This document shows positions 1-9,565 of a stretch of 64,000 nucleotides of DNA, piece after piece. The translations under genes were made by a program, and so were the position numbers. Under the pieces are notes generated by a model. The model worked only from the letters and a program-made list of their open reading frames with translations. It ran no database searches and had not been told where the DNA came from. Source of the stretch: Notamacropus eugenii (taxonomy: Eukaryota > Chordata > Mammalia > Diprotodontia > Macropodidae). Positions within the stretch are counted from its first letter, which is position 1. Each line of letters starts with the position of its first letter. Location: assembly GCF_028372415.1 (NCBI RefSeq), contig NC_092872.1, positions 10,856,001-10,920,000 of the forward strand, given 5' to 3'.

Positions 1-446
1 ACAGAAGAGATATAGGATGATAGATAATAAGCATGAGAAGCTCAAGTGAGATTTTTTGAGGATGGGAGAGCCATCAAATGAAGCAGCAGACAGAGAGAGA
101 TTGAAAATACATGATAGAGGGGGGATGATGGAGGTGGCAATCTACTGGAGACAGAAAAGACTGATAATCACTTGAGCAAGTAGAGAAATTAGCCTTGGCA
201 AGGAATACCACTTCATCATGTGAGACAGTGGAGAAGAAGGAGGTAGTGACAGAAAACACGTGAATGATGTAAGGTAAGAGGGGACATGAGAATTCTCAGA
301 TAATGGCCTCAATTTTTCTGTATGATATGAAGAAAGTTGTCTTAGCTAAAATAAAACATAGAGGAAAGAGAAATTAGGATGGAAAGGAAATCTAAAACTA
401 GATTATAGAAAACCTTGAATATCTGAGTCAGGAGATTGGACTTTGT
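1..446. repeat. Old degraded repeat, left part, interrupted by the RTE composite
   Basis: Purine-rich text that resembles an old mammal-wide repeat I cannot name. It includes a 'ttggactttgt...gtaggtact' stretch that is cut by the insertion at 459-1360 and resumes at 1361. Joining across the insertion gives a continuous sequence through the 12-bp duplicated target. A similar 'gagaggtcaagagttgagaaaaggccat' type text recurs near 41840. Family assignment is uncertain. Confidence 0.35.
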
Positions 447-458
447 CGTGTAGGTACT

Positions 459-710
459 TGTGTTCGTCCTTCATTGCTGAAAAAGACCACGCCATCAGAG
501 AGATGATGACGTGACTGGCACTTGACTCTGTGTTGAATGAGGGAGGGCTGTGCAGGTCACCAGCCTCACTTCTCCTTCAGAGCCATCTGAATCCAGTGAC
601 CAGATATTCCTCAGGATGACTGGAGATGACCCAGGATGCACTGGGAGACCTTGGGTCCTTTAGGCCAAGGTTTTTGCAGGCACTCACTTAGGGTGAGGCA
701 ACGCCCACTG
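459..710 (-). repeat. RTE-tailed SINE or RTE 3' end (minus)
   Basis: On the minus strand this reads through 'catcctgggtcatctccagt', 'tctggtcactggattcagat', 'gtgaggctggtgacctgca' and ends 'aatgaaggacgaacac', the same tail as the complete copies at 40829 and 46688. Upstream of the tail its head differs from the tRNA-like head of those copies. It may therefore be an RTE LINE 3' end or another SINE subfamily. Confidence 0.7.
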
Positions 711-897
711 AATAGACCTGTTGAAGAAGTAGCCAGGGCATGGCCCCTTTAATGAGGTCAAGAAAAAAGAAAGACATCAGGCTGGGTGGGAAACAGCAAC
801 AGTTACTATTGATAATCACTCTCAAGTTAGGAGGTGCAGAGGAGCCCTCAGGCAGGGTCCCAGTGGGGTCCCAGTTTCAGAGTGCTAGAGGAGAAGA

Positions 898-1114
898 GAA
901 GCAAGGGGAGGGGAGGGGAGAGTAGGGGAGGGGAGGGGAGGGGAGAGGAGGGGAGAGGAGGGGAGAGGAGAGGAGAGGAGAGGAGAGGAGAGGAGAGGAG
1001 AGGAGAGGAGAGGAGAGGAGAGGAGAGGAGAGGAGGGGAGAGGAGGGGAGAGGAGGTGAGAGGAGGGGAGAGGAGAGGAGAGGAGAGGAGAGGAGAGGAG
1101 GGAGAGGAGAGGAG
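898..1114. repeat. GGAGA/GGGGA polypurine tract
   Basis: About 215 bp of almost pure purine on the plus strand, mainly ggagaggaga units with gggga variants. It is a simple repeat inside the composite RTE insertion. Apparent open frames here are artefacts of the 5-bp unit. A similar shorter tract lies at 32186-32340. Confidence 0.95.
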
Positions 1115-1244
1115 CCAGTAAAACGCAAATCAACTGGGCATCTTTTGGCCATCCAAGTTTACCTTCCTTTGGAGAGGAGAAGGAAGGGGAGGAGGAGGTG
1201 AGTTACCCAGCAAGCATTCAGTCAGCTGCATCTACTCACAGGAT

Positions 1245-1360
1245 TGTGTTCATCCTTCATTGCCAAAGACTATGCCATCAGAGAAATGATGACATGACTT
1301 GCACTTGACTTTGTCTTGAGTGAGGGAGGGCTGTGCAGGTCACCAGCCTCACTTCTCCTC
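1245..1360 (-). repeat. RTE-type SINE tail, 5' piece of the composite
   Basis: Contains the minus-strand tail 'gtgaggctggtgacctgca ... catttctctgatggcat ... aatgaaggatgaacac', matching 459-600 and the complete SINEs at 40829 and 46688. It stops abruptly at the right-hand TSD, which is the 5'-truncated end of the insertion. Confidence 0.75.
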
Positions 1361-1814
1361 CGTGTAGGTACTAGAGAGTTAGTGAAGGTCCAGATTTCTG
1401 ATCCTGGCATTTAAGGCCTCCCCTCCCCCAACTCAACTGTGATCCCCAAATCCTACTCTGTCTTTATTAACTCTGCTCTCAGGTCCTGCCCAGCTCTAAA
1501 TCCAATGATCTTAAACTCCAACCACATAGAAGTATTTTCTATTCTCTAAATATACCCTAATATATGTTTAGGAGACCTGGGTTTGAGTCCCACCTCTGAC
1601 ATCATATTATCTAACTGGAGACATAAAAGTTTCTTAATCAGTAAAGGTTGTGTTTCCTAGGAAATCTGAGTCCAACGGGCAGTCATTGAAGAAGAACAAA
1701 GGCTTCATTTCCCATGATGCAATGTATACATAGCATAGGTCTCTGCCAGGTGCTCTCCATGTAGAAAAATAGAGGTTTCTGAAGATGAGTAGGGGCAGCC
1801 TCAGAGTGTTTCTT

Positions 1815-2110
1815 GTTAGTCAGTCAACAAACATTTTTAAAGTACTTTTTATATGTCAGGCACTGCGCTAAGTTCTGGGGATATAAAGGAAGGGGGAAAC
1901 ATGGTTCCTGTTCTCAAGAAGCTCATATTCTAATGGGGAGATGACATCTAAATAACTAGGTACATACAAACCATGGGTGGCAGTCTCAGAAAGAAGACAC
2001 TAACCATGGGAAGCGCCAGGAAGGAATTCCCGTTGAAGACGGGCTACGAGCTGAATCTTGAAAAAAAACTAGGAAGGGTTTTAAGAGGCAGATGTGAGGA
2101 AAGAATGTTC
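1815..2110 (-). repeat. L2-like 3' end relic (minus)
   Basis: 'caacaaacatttttaaagta', 'gtcaggcactgcgctaagtt' and 'aagctcatattctaatgggg' are the reversed 3' end of an L2-type LINE. The following 'gggttttaagaggcagatg...gcatt/atgttcc' region resembles sequence commonly next to it. A weak MIR-like fragment lies just upstream at 1565-1650. Confidence 0.5.
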
Positions 2111-2584
2111 CGGGAATAGTGGGCAACCAGTGCAAATGCACAGAGAGAGATGAGAGATGGAGAGGTATGTTCAGAGGTCAGGAAGAAGCATGATTGTGTC
2201 CCTGGATCAGAGTGTGTAGAATGACCTAAAATGTGAGAATAGAAAGGACTCTCCATGGAGAACCCTACCTGGGTCAGAGAAAAGAGATGAGACTGGCTAG
2301 GGAATGGCTGGAATATGGTGAGAGTCACCAAGAAGTGGTGAAGGTTCTCGAATCGGCAACTCAAAGAGGTGGAAGTGACTGGGAAGCAGGAGGTCGTCTA
2401 GACATAGACTTAGCCCTTTGCTGGAATCAGGTCAGTTTGGGATCTGTCCAGCAGTGCTCAAGCTGCTAAGATTGGGTCCGTGCCTTTCCTATTGGGAGCC
2501 ATGAGTTTTGGTGGAGCCAGACTTCCAAACTTCTCTAGGGGGAAAATGAAACTACTCATTCAAGAATGTTTGAGAAAAATGAGA
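2111..2584. other. No recognisable gene or repeat
   Basis: No coding signature, tRNA-like structure or clear interspersed repeat seen. It may continue the degraded L2-like relic to its left. Confidence 0.4.
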
Positions 2585-2770
2585 TTGTTTTCCATTGCCG
2601 GAGTCAGGAGGACCTGGTTTTGACTCCTGCCTTACCAGCTGCGAGAAGCTGTGCAAATAATTTTACCTCTCATCTACAAAATGGGGATAATCGCAGCTTT
2701 TACCTCATAGAGTTGTTGTGAGAATCAAATTGGATAGTGTATGCGAAGCACTATTTTTTTAAGCCTTCAT
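2585..2770 (+). repeat. MIR (Ther-1)
   Basis: Shows the MIR order in sense: 'ggagtcaggaggacctg' head, 'tacaaaatggggataatcg', 'catagagttgttgtgagaat', and a 'gcgaagcacta' tail. Confidence 0.75.
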
Positions 2771-3474
2771 ACAGTGATGCAAATAGAACCATGAAAACAT
2801 ACATGAAGGCTCCAATAATATCAATGAGAAAAAACACGTGAAATCGCTGCCTTCCAATGAGGCTTCGTTGGAACCTGAAGATTTGGCAGGGAGCAGGGGA
2901 TGAGCACTGAAGGTTGTATGGACTATCAGATGTGACCATTGTCTCTTGATTTAGACTAAATAGCTTTCTTCATTACACAGGAAGGTTCACTGGGTTGGAG
3001 GAAGAGTCATAGAATCTATGCAAATGACCATGATGTAACAAAACCAAAATAAATCAGTAAGACTTTCCAAAGACCCTCAGAGCACCATATAAATACAGCA
3101 GTAATTACTGTGGTTATTATTGTAGGCCTGCATCTGTGGCTATAATGTGGGTAACTCTAGCAAAGGTGAGGAGATAGGACGCATGGCAACACTGGGGGGA
3201 TAGAAAGTCCTCCACCTGAGTGGAGAGAAGGGGCAAGGGATGTTGTGCTTTGTGAATGAATAACTAGATAAAGGGAGGTCTTTAGGAGTTGAAATGATGA
3301 AGGTAATGCTTTAGGGAGATTAATGTTCCTCTTCCATGAAGCCTTACCTAAATCCTCCAGTGGATAATGACTCTCCTGTCTTCCAACAATGGCATTTTTT
3401 TTGCAGTTCTTGAATACACCGATCATGCATTAATTTACAGTTTGGTTATCTGTGAGCAGTTTGTATTTCCCTAA
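2771..3474. other. Repeat-poor stretch
   Basis: I see no gene, structural RNA or confident repeat in these 700 bases. Short open frames lack homology that I recognise. Confidence 0.4.
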
Positions 3475-3570
3475 ATTGATCGCTGCATAAGGGCAGGGGC
3501 ATAAGTCTTATTGATTTTTTTTTAATCTATCCCAGTCTAGCTCAAAGCAGTCATTTAATAAACATTTCTA
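3475..3570 (+). repeat. L2 3' end
   Basis: 'gggcaggggcataagtctt' followed by 'agtcatttaataaacatt' matches the end of L2 (gggcagggactgtctt ... cttaataaatg). Confidence 0.55.
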
Positions 3571-3579
3571 GAATTAATC

Positions 3580-3790
3580 ATTCCTTATAGTTATAGGGTA
3601 CTTTATAGTTTACAGAGCATTTTTTAAATGTCTCATCTCCCACTTATTTCCATTTTACAGATATGGTCATTGAGGCAGAAAATTGAAAGGATTTTCTCAA
3701 AGTCACACAGGTAGTGAGAGATAGAGTTGGTGTTCAAAGCTGAGCTGTCTCCAAGTCCAGGGCTCATGCTATACACCAGGCTGACAGTGA
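3580..3790 (-). repeat. MIR (minus)
   Basis: Reversed MIR: 'tccattttacagatatggtc', 'aagtcacacaggtagtgag' and 'aagtccagggctcatgcta' in order. Confidence 0.7.
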
Positions 3791-3829
3791 ATTGAGTTAA
3801 TCTGCCAACCAACTCTTCTCTCACAACCT

Positions 3830-4414
3830 AGGAAGAAGATAGCTTGGAGCCCAACCCTGGGGCCCCAGGCTGAAACCTAGGGAGGCAGGACCTGGGTCAG
3901 GAGCTGCAGGAGCTGAAGGAGCTGAGCAACCTTCAGAAGCCAGCTGCCTGCCCCTGCCCAGCACATGGCTTCAATCACAGGCCAGCCAAAGCAGAAAGGA
4001 GAAAAAATAATAATAAAAAAAGGGGGGTTGGACTTCTCACCTCCAAGGCCAGGGAAACACATCAAACAACCCAAGCCCAGACAGCTGGCAGGGTCCCAAA
4101 GAAACAAGAACAATGTTCAAAGAAAAAAACACTCTGAACCCACCCTGATGCCTCCTCTCATCCAGCTCTACTCCCTTGGAAACCAGGGGAAGAAGGAGGT
4201 GGATTTCTGTGGTTGGAAAAGTGTCCGCTCTTGGGAAGCCGGCCTTGGACCAGATTTGTGATGCGTCAGTACATGGAGGCCACGGGCTGGATGGAGCAAG
4301 CTCTTTCTGCCATCAATCCTGAAAACTCTCTGGCTTTCCCAGGCCCTTCCCTGGCTTATTCTCCTTCTGGAGGCTTCCAGTAGCCCTTCAAGGGAGTCAG
4401 GGAAGGGATGCTTG
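3830..4414. other. Repeat-poor stretch
   Basis: Contains a short AATAATAA/A-rich patch near 4005-4022 but no recognised gene or repeat. An open frame at 3965-4261 (98 codons) has no recognisable domain and no splice or promoter context. I do not call it a gene. Confidence 0.4.
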
Positions 4415-4570
4415 TCCTCCCTTGACAGATAAGGGAACAGGAGGCTCTGGAGCAGGGAGAGCAGGGAGGGGTGACTGGACCAACCTCACACAGTGAGTCA
4501 GTGGCAAAGCTGGGGCTCTGAGGCTGACCTTTTGACCCCCAGCTTGGGCTCTTTCCATCATATCAAGCTT
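4415..4570 (-). repeat. MIR (minus), diverged
   Basis: 'cttgacagataagggaacag', 'cctcacacagtgagtcagtg' and 'agctggggctctgaggctga' follow reversed MIR order. Confidence 0.55.
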
Positions 4571-4639
4571 CCTCATAGGAGTAGATAGGATTAAAGGTAA
4601 GAGTAATCCTGGAGACTGAAAGAGCATAGGATTGAGTTC

Positions 4640-4825
4640 AAGAGACTAGCTATCCTAACTCTACCCTCCAACACAATATGGTTCAGATCCTGCCTCTGAC
4701 ACTTACTATTCCTTCTTATTTAACTTCCCTGGGCCTCAGTTTCCTCATCTGTAAAATGAGGGGATAGAACAATATGGCTTTTGAGCTCCTTCCCAGGTCT
4801 AAATCTACAACCCCATAGTCCAGTG
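4640..4825 (+). repeat. MIR3 (Ther-2)
   Basis: Sense MIR3: 'cctgcctctgacacttact', 'cctcagtttcctcatctgta', then the MIR3-specific end 'gagctccttcccaggtctaa'. Confidence 0.75.
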
Positions 4826-5070
4826 ATTCCCATTATTATATAGAGGAGCCTTAGATTAGAGAAATTATTAAGGGTCTCACAGGTAGAAAGTAACAAACTG
4901 GGATTTGAACCCAGTTTTTCTGACTCCAGATCCAAAGCTATGTGGTAGTCCAATCATCTCATGTTGTAATAGTTAGAGAAATAAGGACCAGAGAGGGAAA
5001 GGTCATCCAACAAGTCAAAGACAGAGACAGGAGTAGAACCCACAGCTCCTAGTTCCCAGTCCATGGCTCT
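4826..5070 (-). repeat. Two adjoining MIR fragments (minus)
   Basis: 4830-4950 carries 'gtctcacaggtagaaag' and 'gggatttgaacccagttttt'. 4960-5070 repeats the same order with 'ataaggaccagagaggga' and 'ggagtagaacccacagctcc'. Two copies or a tandem relic. Confidence 0.55.
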
Positions 5071-5089
5071 TTCTTCCTGGATTGATACA

Positions 5090-5091
<2 letters not shown>

Positions 5092-5154
<63 letters not shown>
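5092..5154. repeat. (CA)n microsatellite
   Basis: About 31 uninterrupted CA units. Likely length-polymorphic. Confidence 0.97.
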
Positions 5155-5155
<1 letters not shown>

Positions 5156-5439
5156 ACACCCCAACTTCTTACCCATGTGTAAGCACCAAGTAGGGTAAAA
5201 AAAGGACCTTTCTCCCGTTGGTTTTTTCTCCTCCCCTCTTCCTTCTCTCAGATGGGTGATATTTGCTATCTCCTTAGAGAGGAGTCAGAGCTTTCATCGG
5301 CCATAGATTTTTAATGCTCTGAGGTCCCACTGACACACAGTGTCTCTGTGGAAAGGATGAGAGGGAAGGAAGACTCAAGGGGTTGAAAAGGTGAAGTTTG
5401 ACCCTGCTCAGTCAAGATGGTCAAAGACGCTAGAACCAT

Positions 5440-5700
5440 TTAACCACTTTGATTTTTTGGTTACTGTTCTTTGTTTGATATTACATTTTATTTCATTAAA
5501 AAACAATCTGTTTTCTTTTCCTCCCATCCCTTACCAACTGAAAAGAAAAAAGAAAGGAAAACAGAACCCTTGTAACAAACACGCACTGTCAAGAGAAATA
5601 AATCCCTACATTGACCATGGTTTAAAAAAATGTGTCTCACTCTGCCTCTCTGTCAGGAGGTGGGCAGCATGCCTCGTTTTAGGTCCTCTCAGCTAGCCAC
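5440..5700 (-). repeat. L1 3' end fragment (minus)
   Basis: 'ccttaccaactgaaaagaaa', 'acccttgtaacaaacacgca' and 'ctctctgtcaggaggtgggc' match, as I remember it, the reversed 3' region of marsupial L1. The fragment at 63050-63245 is a related piece. Confidence 0.6.
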
Positions 5701-5859
5701 TTTGGACATGTTGCCATCTTGAACTTTTTTTAGTGTATTCTATGAGATAAGGAGAGAGGAAGATAGAGATAGGACCTGGGATTTTATTAGACGAGGGAAC
5801 TCCCAAAAAAAGAAACTCCCTCTGCCAATACAGGTTAGTACCTTCTCTGTAACTTATAC

Positions 5860-5965
5860 TATATTAAAGGGACACTGAGAGGTTAAATGATTGTCCAGTC
5901 ACACAGTCAGTATGTGTTAACCCAGGTTTTCTTGGCTCTAAATCCAGTTGTCTAGTCAATATCCA
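5860..5965 (-). repeat. MIR fragment (minus)
   Basis: 'gacactgagaggttaaatga', 'cagtcacacagtcagtatg' and 'aacccaggttttcttggctc' follow reversed MIR order. Confidence 0.6.
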
Positions 5966-5984
5966 TAAAATATGAATTTCCCCT

Positions 5985-6160
5985 TACTTCACGGAATCAC
6001 TGAATATTAGAGCTAGAAGGGACCTCGGATACCATGTAGTCTAATCCCTTCATTTTACAGAGAAGGGAAATGACTCAGCCCAGTCTTAAAAAGAGGGAGA
6101 AGTAGCACCAGAACCATAGCCCATGTGTCTTAGTTCTAATTCTATTTCTCTTCTCAATTA
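5985..6160 (-). repeat. MIR3 (minus)
   Basis: Begins with the reversed MIR3 end 'tattagagctagaagggacc' and 'tagtctaatcccttcatttt', then degrades through 'cagagaagggaaatgactca'. Confidence 0.75.
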
Positions 6161-6562
6161 AAATTTCACTTTTAACCCAACTGTATCTTCATTTGATTAA
6201 TGGGTGAAGAGTTTGCAACTCCGCCTGGGGCTAACGTACTGGCTCAGTCCTTCCTTTCATGTAACTCCCTTCTAATACTGGGATCCATCCTTCTCCCTAA
6301 AGAGTAGGGAGATAAGAGCAAGTGAATCTCAAGAGGAAAACTGGGCAAAAATATAACCCAAAAATATAAAGTCCTGCTTTGAACCCAGGACCATTTCATG
6401 ATAAAATATGTTTACATGTCTAATAGAAATAGGTAGCTACCCATAATATATAATTTGAGGGACACCAGAGAAGTCCTCAAATGTTTCCCCCTGTGCTCTC
6501 TCATCTTCTCTGAACTTTCACCATTTAGCTCTTCATTTTGAAGGATCAAAGCATTGCCTTAT

Positions 6563-7106
6563 TGTAATGTTAATGGGATTTGAAGATCTTTCCCACATGG
6601 AGCCCATTAAGGGAAGCTTGCTTAGGGGGAGGCTTCCAGGTAGGAAGGCTTCCACACCTTTTGGTACTAAGTTGATTAGGCACTGAGTCAGGAGGGTTTG
6701 ATGCCTTCTGGCTCTGAGAAGTGTTCATATACTCTGGATTGGTATTTTAGTTTGGGGGTTTGCTTTTGAGAAGGACCTTGTGATTCTCGGGTTGAGACTG
6801 AGTAGCCATATGTTCAGAGCCCCCCAGCTGCTCAGATGTAAAGGCTCTCTTGATCCAGTGGTGTATGTAAAGTGTATAGCAATGCTGTTTTGATTCAGGC
6901 AGTCAGATCCCTGTCTGTTGGTTTTTATGTTAATTTCTCTGCTTATGTGTTTTCTGATGCTATGGGTGCTGACTTTTCCCCTGAAGTAGTGGATGTAATT
7001 AAAGAAGATTGTTGGCCCCTTAAAAGTTGCTTTCCTTTAAGAAAAGCAGATCCAAGAACCTGTGCTAGCAGGTTATCCTGGGTTTGCTAGGGTGCTTACT
7101 ATTACA
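6563..7106 (+). mobile_element. Solo LTR, family X, copy A (5-bp TSD)
   Basis: A 544-bp block that starts TGTAAT and ends ATTACA, a perfect short inverted repeat of the TG...CA kind. It is flanked on both sides by cttat (6558-6562 and 7107-7111). It aligns in reverse along its whole length to 51308-51834, which has its own 5-bp duplication. A 5-bp TSD is usual for ERVL-like (class III) retroviruses. An ATTAAA hexamer near 6998 could be the polyadenylation signal. No internal retroviral region adjoins it, so it is a solo LTR. I do not know the family name. The 72-codon open frame inside it is not a gene. Confidence 0.75.
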
Positions 7107-7126
7107 CTTATCCAGACTCATCTTTT

Positions 7127-7620
7127 TTATTTTTTTATTTTTATTTATTAATTTATTTGTTTTCAGGGTTTTACAGTCATTTCCATACATTTTAGATTTT
7201 TTCCCCTCCTCCACCTTATTTCCTCCCTCCATACTCCCTCCCCAAGATGACATGAAATCTTATATAGGTTCTACACATACATTCATATTAAATACATTTT
7301 CACTTTAGTCATGTTGCATAGAAGAATTAAAACAAATAGGAGAAACCATGAAAATAAAACAGAACAGAACATAAAAAAATATAGTCTGCTTCATTCTGCA
7401 ATCCAATGCCATAGTTCTGTCTCTGAATGTGGATGGCATTTTGCCTCAAGAGTCCATTGGGAATTTTTTAGGTACTTGCATTGCTGTGAAGGGCTAAGTC
7501 TACCAGAAAAATTCCTCACACACTATGGTTGTTGCTGTGTACAAAGTTCTCCTGGCTCTGCTCCTTTCACTCAGCATCAGATCATATAGGTCTTCCCAGA
7601 CCTCTCTGAAGTCTTCCTAT
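7127..7620 (-). mobile_element. Short L1 3' fragment with 14-bp TSD (minus)
   Basis: cagactcatctttt stands at 7113-7126 and 7621-7634, a perfect 14-bp L1-type duplication. Between them the minus strand reads L1 3'-terminal sequence ending in an AATAAATAAA-rich tail (plus-strand T/A-rich start at 7127). The insertion landed a few bases outside the LTR at 6563-7106. It has no coding capacity. A sister copy lies at 52287-52742. Confidence 0.8.
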
Positions 7621-7639
7621 CAGACTCATCTTTTAAAAT

Positions 7640-8165
7640 GCTAGCCTCTTCAGACAGCAAAAACACTATGAGTCCATGGGGCATGGTAGGTATTTAAATC
7701 AAAGATTTTCAAATGAGGGTGTGGGAGATGGATCCAGGGAGTTCCCTGATCATTTCGATGAGCTTACAGGCTAGTGCTCCTTTGTATGGAACTTTTCCTA
7801 TGGAGCAGGTGGACATAGCACTTTGAGCCTTCCAGAAGATGGGTTCACTGATGGGGGCTGCCCCCAAAATGAACTCAAAACAGGATAGATTATTTTAGGA
7901 AGACTCTAAAAGAGGTCCTTTTCATGCCCCTTTCCTTTTTTCTAGAAAGATTCTAAGAGTTCATTACAGGAAAAAAGTAGACCTGCATTAGGTTGAGGGA
8001 GGACAGTTTGGAATTCTCTCCCCTCATGAGCTACATATGCTCATCCATGTCCTGAAAGGAGAGTTCCTGGACAATGCAGAGTTCTTAATTGATGCCTAGC
8101 TCTTGGCTCCAGGCTTGGAGAGCCAGTGACTACAAAACTTGATTACATAAGCAGCTACAGAGAGA
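7640..8165. other. Repeat-poor stretch
   Basis: I see no gene, structural RNA or confident repeat. Confidence 0.4.
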
Positions 8166-8169
8166 AGCC

Positions 8170-8470
8170 ATGTATCAGTAAGAGATCCTAAGAGTTGCTT
8201 TTCTAGTAGCTTCAAGTTAAAGAGTCACAAACTCCAACCTCCCAAAAGAAGGAGGTTTATTGCACAACACTAAGCTTAGGAGCTGCTTTATGAGTAAACC
8301 CAAATTTGATAACTGGGGATCCCTATTTATATTAATAAGAGGGGAGGGGTCCTCCTGAACAGTCAATAAGATTGCACACATGGCTACCAATGCAGGGAGA
8401 AGCAGTAGCAAGGAGCAGGCAAGGGGTACAGGCTTTGCCCTCTGATCTTACCATTAATTATTTGGACAGT
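8170..8470 (-). mobile_element. Candidate LTR relic (minus)
   Basis: On the minus strand a strong TATAAATA (rc of 8324-8331) is followed about 65 bases later by AATAAA (rc of 8256-8261). This is the TATA-to-polyA spacing of a compact LTR R region. The ends and any TSD are not clear and no sister copy is in the window. Alternative: chance promoter-like sequence. Confidence 0.35.
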
Positions 8471-8516
8471 GCACATCTAAGATGATAATTACCTGTCTAG
8501 CAACCCCATGTTGCTC

Positions 8517-8767
8517 TTACTGAGTTGTTTCAGTCATGTCCAACTCTCCGTGACCCCACTGAGGGAGTTTTCTTGGTAAAGATACTGGAGTGGTTTGCCA
8601 TTTCCTTCTCCAGCTTATTTTGCATTTAAGGAAACTGAGGCAAACAGGATTAAGTGACTTGTCCAAGGTCATATAGCTAGTATCTGAGGCCAGAATTCCA
8701 ACTCATAAGGATGAGTCTTCCTGACTCCAGGCCTGGCATTCTATCTCCTGCACCACCTAACTACCCA
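8517..8767 (-). repeat. Mar-1 CORE-SINE (minus)
   Basis: Starts with the reversed BovB/RTE-type tail ('ttgtttcagtcatgtccaac', 'tcttggtaaagatactggag', 'gtttgccatttccttctcca'). It runs through the CORE ('aagtgacttgtccaaggtca') to the tRNA-like head ('ctgcaccacctaactaccca'). Confidence 0.85.
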
Positions 8768-8779
8768 TCTAATGCCAGC

Positions 8780-9415
8780 AGAGATACCTAGGTAGCACTC
8801 TATGCAGTATGGCACCACCTCACTGCCCAGGCACTCCCAAGTTGCCTTCCCCTTTCAAGGAGTCGAATTCAGAGAGTATCACAAATCTAAGGGAAAACCT
8901 GGAGAAAAGTAGGGCTCCCCTGAGAGGGAGGATAATTGTGTGATTGTTTATCGTAAACCTCAAATCACTTTATGTGTTTTCACATGTTTATGAGGTGGGG
9001 GAGAAAAAGCTGGTACTGCATCCTTACCTTGTGGGCTTGACCAGTGATCTAGGGACCCCTTTTATCCACATCTACAGAAACCTAGACACAAGCAGCATTG
9101 TAAAATTTTTCCAGAGTAAAACTCTGGGCTAAGTCATGAGAACAAGTGATTGGGGAGATGCCCCTATGTCAGCCCAAGGCTTTGTGGTCGCTGGGGTGCC
9201 CAGTGCCTTGTTCAGTGCCAGGCACATGGTTGAGTCTTCCTCTTTCCTCACTGGATCCCAGGGAAATCTTGATCACAGGAAATAACGAGGACATTTGATC
9301 TTTACTAATGCACCAAGCTCATGTTGTGAGATAAAACTAGAACAGAAAATGCCATTGCTGAGGGAAAACTCCAAATCTGTCTCTGGCGGGTCTTTCAGCA
9401 TCACAACAACAACAG
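8780..9415. other. Repeat-poor stretch
   Basis: I see no gene, structural RNA or confident repeat. Confidence 0.4.
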
Positions 9416-9419
9416 TGAA

Positions 9420-9560
9420 AATATGTAGGATTTACATCTTGCTTTAAGGAAGCATATGAGGAAACTGAGTAACCTGCCAAGGGTCACATAGTGTCTGAAG
9501 CTGGATTTGAACTCAGGTCTTCCTGATTTCTCACTGTTTCTAATGCTCGCCATTCAGCAC
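9420..9560 (-). repeat. MIR (minus)
   Basis: 'atgaggaaactgagtaacct', 'caagggtcacatagtgtctg' and 'ggatttgaactcaggtcttc' in reversed MIR order. Confidence 0.65.
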
Positions 9561-9565
9561 TGGTA

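Larger units (their letters stand above)
459..1360 (-). mobile_element. Composite RTE-type insertion with 12-bp TSD
   Basis: The 12-bp word cgtgtaggtact occurs exactly at 447-458 and 1361-1372 and bounds this 902-bp block. Read on the minus strand, the block begins inside an RTE-type SINE tail (1360 down to 1245). It crosses non-repeat sequence and a long GGAGA tract, and ends with a second RTE-type SINE tail (710 down to 459). Both RTE pieces face the same way and the second supplies the 3' end. The arrangement fits retroposition of a read-through transcript that used the downstream RTE tail. Accumulated differences between the two pieces suggest it is not recent. Confidence 0.6.

Noticed and set aside
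834-1152. Arg/Glu-rich and Ser/Leu/Pro-rich frames on both strands
   Set aside because: They are translations of the GGAGA simple repeat.
5092-5154. CRISPR-like or satellite arrays
   Set aside because: The periodic sequences in the window are simple microsatellites. No spacer-repeat structure exists, and the organism is a mammal.
6872-7090. 72-codon frame that looked protein-like
   Set aside because: It lies inside the solo LTR copy A, and non-coding LTR sequence explains it.
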